From contig CAJURH010000017.1 in the NCBI GenBank assembly GCA_910588775.1, positions 1-29,801 on the forward strand: a stretch of DNA of 29,801 nucleotides. Reading direction: 5' to 3'. The stretch is from an uncultured Lachnospiraceae bacterium (GTDB taxonomy: Bacteria > Bacillota > Clostridia > Lachnospirales > Lachnospiraceae). Shown here in pieces: positions 24,472 to 29,801 of this stretch. The notes under the pieces are model-generated. The model ran no database searches, was not told where the DNA came from, and saw only the letters and a program-made list of their open reading frames with translations. Position numbers and translations under genes: made by a program. Within the stretch, counting starts at the first letter, position 1. Every line of letters starts with the position of its first letter.

Positions 24472-26175
24472 TTACAGCATAAGCCCGCGATAGCGGTTGA
24501 TGCAGGCGTAGATTTCCTGGGGTCTTGGCATGGCCAGGCTGGAGGGGAGGTAGGAGCCCTCGTTGATGGAGGCAAGACCCTTTTCCAGAAGCTGGGCGGA
24601 CAGCCGGGGGACGATTTCCTTTAGAGGGGTGCGCCCGTCAAAGCAGTGAAGCTCCATGTATTTCAGCAGATAGGCCAGGGCCGTGGTCTGCTCGCTGTCC
24701 ACCAGTTGTTCCACATAGCGCAGGTCCACAGTTTCTTTGTTTATGGAAAACGCGTCCTTGCCCATGGTTTTCATTTTGATACGGTCGTTTTTCCGGAAAG
24801 CCGAAGACTGACGGGGACAGCGGTGGCTGTCAGGCGGCGCTGCCTTTGGCGCGTCCTCGCAGGTGAGCGGGAACGCTTTCGCCTCCTGCTTGGCCAGCTC
24901 GGTGATGTCCATGGGTTTGTACTGGTTCATTTGCAAAATCGTGTCCGCCACATGGAAATAGGAGCCGGAGCTTCCCGCCACGAGGATGGAGGAGATGCCC
25001 TGTTCCTGGTAAATTTGCCGCACCCGTTCGATAAACGGGGTGATGGGTTCCTGGTTTCGGTGGACCACCCGCTGCATCAGGTCGTCCCGCACCATGAAAT
25101 TGGTGGCGCAGGTGTCTTCATCAATGAGAAACAGCCGGGCGCCGCCTTCCATGGCCTCCACCACATTGGCCGCCTGGGAGGTGCTGCCGCTGGCGTCCTC
25201 GGTGGAGAAGGCCCGGGTATCCCGATTGTTGGGCAGGTTGTTGATGAACATGGAGATGTCCGCTTTCTTGATGCTGCGTCCGTCCTCTGCGCGGATTTTC
25301 ACAGCGGATTCGTCTGTGGCCACATATTCACGGCCGTCCCCGGCGATGTGGTCGTACACACCCAACTCAAGAGCTTTTAACAAGGTGGATTTGCCGTGGT
25401 AGCCGCCGCCCACAATCAAAGTGATGCCTTGGGGTATGCCCATGCCTGAGATGGGGCCGTGGTTGGGCAGATCCAGGGTGATTTCCAGGGAAGAGGGCGA
25501 TTGAAAAGGCACCGCGCCCTTCATGGGGCGGGCGGATATGCCGCTTTCCCTGGGCAAAATGGTTCCGTTTGCTACGAAGGCGGTAAGCTTTCTGTCTTGT
25601 AACTGCTGGCGGATGTAATGCTGATCTTCGCTTAATTCCTTGACTTGTTGGATTTTCCGGGCATCCAGCTTTTTGTAGAATAGACTCTGGGGGATGCATT
25701 CCGGCAGAAAGTCGAACAGGATTTTGATTAGTTCTCCGGAATTGATGCGGCGGCCGTCGGCGGGAAATCCCACTTCCATACGCACCAGCAGGTTTCCGGT
25801 TTTGGGGTCCATCTGGCAGGCGGTGCGCTCCAGGATCTCCTGACCGCAGCGACTGACTCCGATGAGTCCGCTTTTGCCGGATCCGCGGGCTTTGAAGCTG
25901 TATTGATTTAAGGCGCGGGAAAAAAGCCGCAGGATGTGATCTTGTAAGGCAATGCGTTTATGGGGCTGGTCATACGTGTCTGTAGGGAAGCCTGCTTCCT
26001 TTCCGGCTACCTGGATGCTGACTTTGGAAGGGGCGGCGAAAGGGTCGCCCTGCACATGGTCAATGTTCAATATATACCCAGGAAAGCGATAGCTTCCCCG
26101 GGTGTCTTTGTATGCCGGATAACTTTTGTGGTCAATCTGCCGAAGCAGTTGTCTGAGGTCATTGGCATTTTTCAT
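24472..26175 (-). CDS. Predicted ATPase of the ABC class
   Basis: A 567-residue cytosolic protein of the bacterial 'ABC-class ATPase' family (Pfam ABC_ATPase, COG3044), with no membrane partner. Walker A is GGGYHGKST at 256-264, a signature-like stretch ASGSTSQAANVVEAME lies at 328-343, and Walker B LFLIDEDTCATNF follows with D352-E353. The N-terminal region (1-200) begins LRQLLRQIDHKSYPAYKD, typical of the family. A trypanosome member, MRB1590, is an RNA-binding editing factor, so nucleic-acid binding is possible. AAAGGAG lies 11 bases ahead of the ATG, and the gene follows ilvN by 23 bp, so it is probably co-transcribed with ilvBN. Function unknown. Confidence 0.88.
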   Translation of the reverse strand: MKNANDLRQLLRQIDHKSYPAYKDTRGSYRFPGYILNIDHVQGDPFAAPSKVSIQVAGKEAGFPTDTYDQPHKRIALQDHILRLFSRALNQYSFKARGSGKSGLIGVSRCGQEILERTACQMDPKTGNLLVRMEVGFPADGRRINSGELIKILFDFLPECIPQSLFYKKLDARKIQQVKELSEDQHYIRQQLQDRKLTAFVANGTILPRESGISARPMKGAVPFQSPSSLEITLDLPNHGPISGMGIPQGITLIVGGGYHGKSTLLKALELGVYDHIAGDGREYVATDESAVKIRAEDGRSIKKADISMFINNLPNNRDTRAFSTEDASGSTSQAANVVEAMEGGARLFLIDEDTCATNFMVRDDLMQRVVHRNQEPITPFIERVRQIYQEQGISSILVAGSSGSYFHVADTILQMNQYKPMDITELAKQEAKAFPLTCEDAPKAAPPDSHRCPRQSSAFRKNDRIKMKTMGKDAFSINKETVDLRYVEQLVDSEQTTALAYLLKYMELHCFDGRTPLKEIVPRLSAQLLEKGLASINEGSYLPSSLAMPRPQEIYACINRYRGLML

Positions 26176-26198
26176 GGATGTATAGGCTCCTTTCTGCG

Positions 26199-26699
26199 TC
26201 AGCGGTCCTGCATGCTGATGGCTTCCACGGCCACGCTTCCGCCGCGAACCACTTCGATGCGTCCGCTGAAATCCTCGTTCAGAAGGTTGATGATGTCATT
26301 GTTGCGCGCTTCTGTCTGGGTGGACTCCAGAAGAATGCTGTTTTTGCCGTAGTCGGTCACCTGGATGCCGAATACCTGGGCGATTCGGAAGACTTCTTCC
26401 CGGTCACTCTGGTTGCAGCCTTTGACTTTGACGAACAGGATTTCTTTCATATGAATGGGCGTGTCGGTGAAATCAATGACTTTGATGATGCCCACGCTGC
26501 GGTTTAGCTGTTTCTTAATCTGCTCAAATGTGATATCGTCGCTGGTCAGCCCGATGGTCATGCGGGAGATGGTTGAATCTTCGGTCTCTCCCACGGTGAG
26601 GGACTGCAGGTTATATGATTTGCCGGAGAAAAGGCCGGAAATTTTGGCCAGTACGCCGACTTCGTTTTCTACGAACAGGGAAATCCAACGTTTCTTCAT
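26199..26699 (-). CDS. ilvN: Acetolactate synthase small (regulatory) subunit
   Basis: A 166-residue regulatory subunit that binds IlvB, raises its activity and confers valine feedback. An N-terminal ACT domain (residues 1-75) is visible in RWISLFVENEVGVLAKISGL and YNLQSLTVGETEDSTISRMT. The C-terminal part (ILFVKVKGCNQSDREEVFRI and the rest) matches IlvH/IlvN. I chose the ATG at 26699: the family starts with this KKRW segment, and GGAGG overlaps the ilvB stop codon (TTAGGAGG), ten bases upstream. An in-frame ATG at 26720 would fall before that site. It lies 14 bp after ilvB. Confidence 0.93.
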   Translation of the reverse strand: MKKRWISLFVENEVGVLAKISGLFSGKSYNLQSLTVGETEDSTISRMTIGLTSDDITFEQIKKQLNRSVGIIKVIDFTDTPIHMKEILFVKVKGCNQSDREEVFRIAQVFGIQVTDYGKNSILLESTQTEARNNDIINLLNEDFSGRIEVVRGGSVAVEAISMQDR

Positions 26700-26713
26700 A
26701 TCTTTATATCCTC

Positions 26714-28444
26714 CTAACATTCTAAGACCATTTCGTTTAATGGTTTTCCTGGGGGCGCCATGGGTGATACATTTGCTTCCGGGTCAATGATAAATTCGAT
26801 CAATGTGGGCCGTTTTGTCTCTTTTAGGGCGGCTGTAAAGGCGGCGTCCAGCTCCTCGGGTTTCTCCACGCGGAACGCCTGTGCGCCGTAGCTTTCCGCA
26901 AGTTTTACAAAATCCGGTGTGTAGGGCGGGCAGCATTTTTCTGGATTCAGGCAGTCTTTGGTGCAGCCCTTGCGGTAGCGCAGACAGGTGGCGGAGTAGC
27001 GTTTATCGAAGAACATTTCCTGCCACTGACGCACGTTGCCCAGCCAGGAATTGTTCAGCACGCACAGAATCAGCGGAAGCTCTTGGCACATGGCGGTGGC
27101 CATTTCCTGGATGTTCATCTGCATGCCGCCGTCGCCAGATATGGCGATGACCCGCTGGTCTGGATTGCCAAGCTGCGCGCCGATGGCCGCCGGAAGTCCG
27201 TAGCCCATGGTTCCCAGTCCGCCGGAGGTGAGAAGCTGACGTTTTCCGGTCATGGTGAGAAATTGGGTGGTCCACAACTGGTTTTGGCCCACGTCGGTGG
27301 TGACGATAGCGTCCGGGAACATCTCGTTGATTTTGCCAAGGATTTTCTCCGGATTTAAGCCCGGATAGCGGTGGTCCATGTGAATGGGATAGTCGTCTTT
27401 CCATTTCTGTATGTCAGAAAGCCAGTCTTCCGTCTGCAGTGGCTGGGCGTATTCCAGCATTTTTTCGATGGCGATTTTGGCGTCCGCCACAATGGGAATG
27501 TCCACCACAATGTTTCTGGAGATGGAGGCAGAGTCAATGTCGATGTGGATGATCTGGGCGTTTTTGGCAAATTCGCTGATCTTCCCGGTGATTCGGTCGT
27601 TGAAGCGGGTTCCAATGGAGAACAGCACGTCGCACTGGCTGATGGCCGTATTGGAGGCGTAATTCCCATGGATGCCGATGTTACCCACATACAGGGGATG
27701 GTCAGTGGGGATGGCGCCTTTGCCCATGATGGTGGTGATTACAGGGACTTTTGTCAGCTCCGCCAGGCGGGTCATGGATTGGTTGGCGCGGGATATGTTC
27801 ACGCCGCCGCCCAGCAGGAACACAGGACGTTTGGCTTCATTTAACACATGCAGGGCTTTCTTCAACTGGCCTTCATGGACTTTGGTGCTGGGTTTGTAGC
27901 TGCGGATGTTGGCTTCCGAGGGATATTCGTCTGAACCTAGGGCCTGCTGCACGTCTTTGGGAATGTCCACCACCACGGGGCCGGGCTTTCCGTTGCATGC
28001 GATGAAGAAGGCTTCCTTAATAATACGCCCCAGATCTTCCCGGTTGCGCACTGTGATGGAGTGTTTGCAGATGCTGCGGGTGATGCCCACGATGTCCACC
28101 TCCTGGAAGGCGTCGTTTCCGATCAGGTTGGTGGGCACCTGTCCGGTGAAGCATACCAGCGGCACGCTGTCATAGTTGGCGGTGGCGATTCCAGTCACCA
28201 AGTTGGTGGCGCCGGGGCCGCTGGTCACCAGGCATACGCCAGGCTTTCCGGTGGAGCGGGCATAGCCGTCCGCCGCATGAACCAGCGCCTGCTCGTGTCT
28301 GGGCAGCACAACTTCAATGTCGTTTTGGCCGTACAGGGAATCGAACAAGTCGATGGCCTGTCCGCCGGGATAGCCGAAGAGGATGTCCACCCCTTCTTCT
28401 TTGAGCGCTTTTACAAATAATTCCGTTCCTTTGATTTGACTCAT
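26714..28444 (-). CDS. ilvB: Acetolactate synthase large (catalytic) subunit
   Basis: A 576-residue ThDP enzyme that makes acetolactate or acetohydroxybutyrate, the first common step to Val, Leu and Ile. Catalytic E51 lies in LPRHEQALVHAADGYAR, and the ThDP/Mg motif is SGDGGMQMNIQEM with a later LNNSWLGNVRQWQ. The start at 28444 has AAAGGAGAA six bases ahead. Oddity: residues about 487-505 (26986-26930) hold a cysteine-rich insert of pattern C-x6-C-x3-C-x5-CC, between KRYSAT and the PDFVKLAESYG stretch, where E. coli-type enzymes are shorter. Expression is under the T-box leader upstream. ilvN and the ATPase gene follow. Confidence 0.95.
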   Translation of the reverse strand: MSQIKGTELFVKALKEEGVDILFGYPGGQAIDLFDSLYGQNDIEVVLPRHEQALVHAADGYARSTGKPGVCLVTSGPGATNLVTGIATANYDSVPLVCFTGQVPTNLIGNDAFQEVDIVGITRSICKHSITVRNREDLGRIIKEAFFIACNGKPGPVVVDIPKDVQQALGSDEYPSEANIRSYKPSTKVHEGQLKKALHVLNEAKRPVFLLGGGVNISRANQSMTRLAELTKVPVITTIMGKGAIPTDHPLYVGNIGIHGNYASNTAISQCDVLFSIGTRFNDRITGKISEFAKNAQIIHIDIDSASISRNIVVDIPIVADAKIAIEKMLEYAQPLQTEDWLSDIQKWKDDYPIHMDHRYPGLNPEKILGKINEMFPDAIVTTDVGQNQLWTTQFLTMTGKRQLLTSGGLGTMGYGLPAAIGAQLGNPDQRVIAISGDGGMQMNIQEMATAMCQELPLILCVLNNSWLGNVRQWQEMFFDKRYSATCLRYRKGCTKDCLNPEKCCPPYTPDFVKLAESYGAQAFRVEKPEELDAAFTAALKETKRPTLIEFIIDPEANVSPMAPPGKPLNEMVLEC

Positions 28445-28492
28445 AAAGTGTTCTCCTTTTAGCAAGATTTGTGAAAATGCCGTTCATAAGAC

Positions 28493-28800
28493 AAAAAAAC
28501 CCTAAGCCATATGGGCTTAGGGCGGATTAAGTTCCGTGGTACCACCTAAATTCAAAGAAAAACTCTTTGCACTTTACTGGTACGGATCTATTTTGTGTTT
28601 AAAAAAGCCTATAAAACAGACCGATACCGTATCCCTGTAACGTGGGATGGACGTTAAAACTTATTGAAGCAGGTCTATAATGTAGAAATCCTGCCTGTTC
28701 AGTCTTACTGCTCAGGGGCTACTTTCATCATCCGCTCCATGGAGATTTTCACCGGCCATCTCCTCTCTGCAATGTTGACAGATGCGTACTCCTCCCCGTC
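28493..28800 (-). promoter_or_regulatory. T-box leader (tRNA-Val responsive) upstream of ilvB
   Basis: On the minus strand Stem I begins near 28800 (GGGGAGGAGTACGC) with the AGUA specifier-loop motif; the partner strand reads GAAA-GTA-G-CCCC-TGAG. By alignment with the known glyQS layout (GAAA, codon, purine) the specifier is GTA (28722-28720), a valine codon. The T-box itself, AGGTGGTACCACGGAA, begins at 28547 and its TGGT (28544-28541) would pair with the tRNA ACCA end. The terminator is CCCTAAGCC / GGCTTAGGG (28522-28514 with 28508-28500) plus a seven-T run. Uncharged tRNA-Val should therefore allow ilvBN transcription. Confidence 0.93.
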
Positions 28801-28831
28801 ATGGCATTTTTTTATTGCTGAATGTTTTTGT

Positions 28832-28861
28832 AGTATAACAGAAATCAGGTTTCTTTGTCAA
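28832..28861 (-). promoter_or_regulatory. Promoter of ilvB T-box transcript
   Basis: On the minus strand TTGACA (28861-28856) and TATACT (28837-28832) are 18 bp apart; start of transcription is expected near 28825, just before Stem I. Confidence 0.8.
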
Positions 28862-28927
28862 CAGTTTGTTTGGATTTTTCACCTTTTGCAGATTTTTTAG
28901 GAAGGGAAAAAAATTCATTTCCACCTC

Positions 28928-28956
28928 TTGACAAAAAAAGAGGGGAGGTGTATATT
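28928..28956 (+). promoter_or_regulatory. Promoter of hrcA heat-shock operon
   Basis: TTGACA (28928-28933) and TATATT (28951-28956) with a 17-bp spacer, immediately followed by the CIRCE operator. It is divergent from the ilvB promoter. Confidence 0.88.
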
Positions 28957-28968
28957 GTTATCAAGATA

Positions 28969-28995
28969 TTAGCACTCCAAAAGAATGAGTGCTAA
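28969..28995 (+). promoter_or_regulatory. CIRCE operator
   Basis: TTAGCACTC (28969-28977), a 9-bp spacer and GAGTGCTAA (28987-28995) match the CIRCE consensus exactly. HrcA binds it to repress its own operon, usually hrcA-grpE-dnaK-dnaJ. It covers the start of the transcript, 29 bp before the hrcA start codon. Confidence 0.97.
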
Positions 28996-29024
28996 CAACC
29001 TTTGAAAAAAGGGAGGAGCGATGG

Positions 29025-29723
29025 ATGGAAGAACTGGATGGGCGCAAGAAGAAAATTCTAAAGGCAATTATCCAAACATACCTGGATACGGGCGAACCGG
29101 TGGGTTCCAGGACCATTTCAAAGTTTACGGATCTGCATCTTAGCTCCGCCACAATACGCAATGAAATGTCGGATCTGGAAGAGATGGGATATATTCATCA
29201 GCCACACACTTCGGCAGGCCGGATTCCGTCGGACAAAGGGTATCGCTTGTATGTGGATGCGCTGATGGCTGAGAAGGATGAGGAAATTGCGGAAATAAAA
29301 GAAGTAATGATTGAGAAGACGGATAAGATGGAGAAAGTTCTGAAACAAGTGGTGAAGACCTTGGCACAGAACACCAACTACGCCACTTTGATTTCCGCGC
29401 CTTCTTTTTCCAGCGATCGCTTAAAATTCATTCAACTGTCCAGGTTGAATAATTTGCAGTTGGTGGTGGTGGTGGTGACGGCCGGGAACCGGATACGCAA
29501 TGAGATCATTGATTTGGATGAGCAAATGAGCGACGACACCATTTTTAAACTGAACTTCTTGTTGAATAACAGCCTCAATGGGATACCGGCGGCGGAAATC
29601 AATTTGGGGATGATTGCCCAGTTGAAAGAGCAGGCGGGCCAGTACGGGGAAGTTGTGGGCAGTGTGCTGGATGCCGTGGCCAACATCATTCAGGTGGATG
29701 AGGATCTGGCCTGGCCCCAGTAG
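29025..29723 (+). CDS. hrcA: Heat-inducible transcription repressor HrcA, 3'-truncated
   Basis: 232 residues remain of a repressor that is normally about 340. The N-terminal winged helix is intact (RKKKILKAIIQTYLDTG, then VGSRTISK, SSATIRNEMSDLEEMGYI and AGRIPSDKGYR), and the dimerisation region continues to about residue 227 (SVLDAVANIIQVDEDL). The last few codons (AWPQ and TAG) are not HrcA: they come from antisense leuS sequence. I chose the ATG at 29025 because GGGAGGAG ends six bases before it; the upstream in-frame GTG lies inside CIRCE, and ATG 29021 is out of frame. CIRCE control is normal for this gene. The truncation is probably an assembly artefact. Confidence 0.9.
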   Translation: MEELDGRKKKILKAIIQTYLDTGEPVGSRTISKFTDLHLSSATIRNEMSDLEEMGYIHQPHTSAGRIPSDKGYRLYVDALMAEKDEEIAEIKEVMIEKTDKMEKVLKQVVKTLAQNTNYATLISAPSFSSDRLKFIQLSRLNNLQLVVVVVTAGNRIRNEIIDLDEQMSDDTIFKLNFLLNNSLNGIPAAEINLGMIAQLKEQAGQYGEVVGSVLDAVANIIQVDEDLAWPQ

Positions 29724-29801
29724 TCCAGGGCCTCCTTGGAGGCCAGAGCCTTGTCGTTGTGGGGGTCCATATACCGCAGGAAGTACCAGCTGGAGCCCGC
29801 C
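29711..29801 (-). pseudogene. leuS: leuS (leucyl-tRNA synthetase) internal fragment at window edge
   Basis: On the minus strand the last 91 bases read AGSSWYFLRYMDPHND and then KALASKEALDYWGQ, which is the conserved LeuRS segment before the editing/KMSKS half. The frame then runs into hrcA antisense sequence, so no leuS continues to the left. Codons are GC-ending (CTG, GCC, AAG, GAC), unlike the adjoining hrcA. It is either a partial gene at an assembly chimera or a rearranged piece; the rest of it would lie beyond the window. Confidence 0.8.

Noticed and set aside
24646..25380. 244-codon plus-strand open frame over the ABC-class ATPase
   Set aside because: Antisense to a protein with intact Walker A and B; GC-rich codon bias explains the long frame.
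27371..27844. 157-codon plus-strand open frame over ilvB
   Set aside because: Antisense shadow of ilvB; Gly/Val/Asp-rich translation typical of such shadows.
1..29801. CRISPR array, tRNA or rRNA genes
   Set aside because: No regularly spaced repeats and no tRNA- or rRNA-like conserved sequences were seen on either strand; the T-box only mimics tRNA contact motifs.

Overview
The window looks like low-to-mid GC Firmicutes DNA, most likely from a gut Lachnospiraceae or a related clostridium. Evidence: strong AGGAGG-type ribosome binding sites, canonical TTGACA/TATAAT promoters, a T-box leader, a CIRCE/HrcA locus, an RbsABC-type sugar importer, ROK control and MATE pumps. The right edge looks like a contig end: hrcA runs into an antisense leuS fragment. 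All family calls come from reading motifs by eye; no database search was run.

Left part (1-7052). A low-molecular-weight protein tyrosine phosphatase converges on a two-gene operon (flavin-binding NimA-like protein plus MATE pump) that has a structured, terminator-like leader. Next comes a compact set of genes of the kind known from tellurium-resistance (Ter) islands as a proposed nucleoside-like metabolite 'biosynthetic module': a PRTase-TRSP protein, a StiP-type PRTase-PELOTA protein, a TIM-barrel C-C bond lyase of the HpcH/CitE group, and a YceG-like domain fused to an HtrA-type serine protease. No TerB/C/D, ATP-grasp or HAD partner is present here. This is the most interesting block in the window.

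Centre (7086-20851). This is a carbohydrate catabolic locus: a ROK regulator; an SDR dehydrogenase with a complete ABC importer (lipoprotein, double ATPase, permease) ending in a good terminator; an unusual HTH-XRE::PurM-like fusion; then an FGGY kinase, a GatD-like dehydrogenase, a GatY/KbaY-like class II aldolase, a URO-D-superfamily protein and a second, paralogous FGGY kinase. The simplest reading is uptake of an unphosphorylated polyol or ketose, oxidation, phosphorylation and aldol cleavage. The substrate cannot be read from the sequence.

Right part (20852-29801). A formate/nitrite-family channel with a long 5' leader is followed by the 3' remnant of a transposon tnpV gene and by a visibly AT-richer Crp/Fnr regulator and MATE pair, which suggests an acquired block. 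On the minus strand lies ilvB-ilvN-(ABC-class predicted ATPase), controlled by a T-box leader whose specifier reads GUA (Val). Divergent from it is hrcA with a perfect CIRCE operator; its 3' third is missing and replaced by antisense leuS sequence, most likely an assembly chimera.
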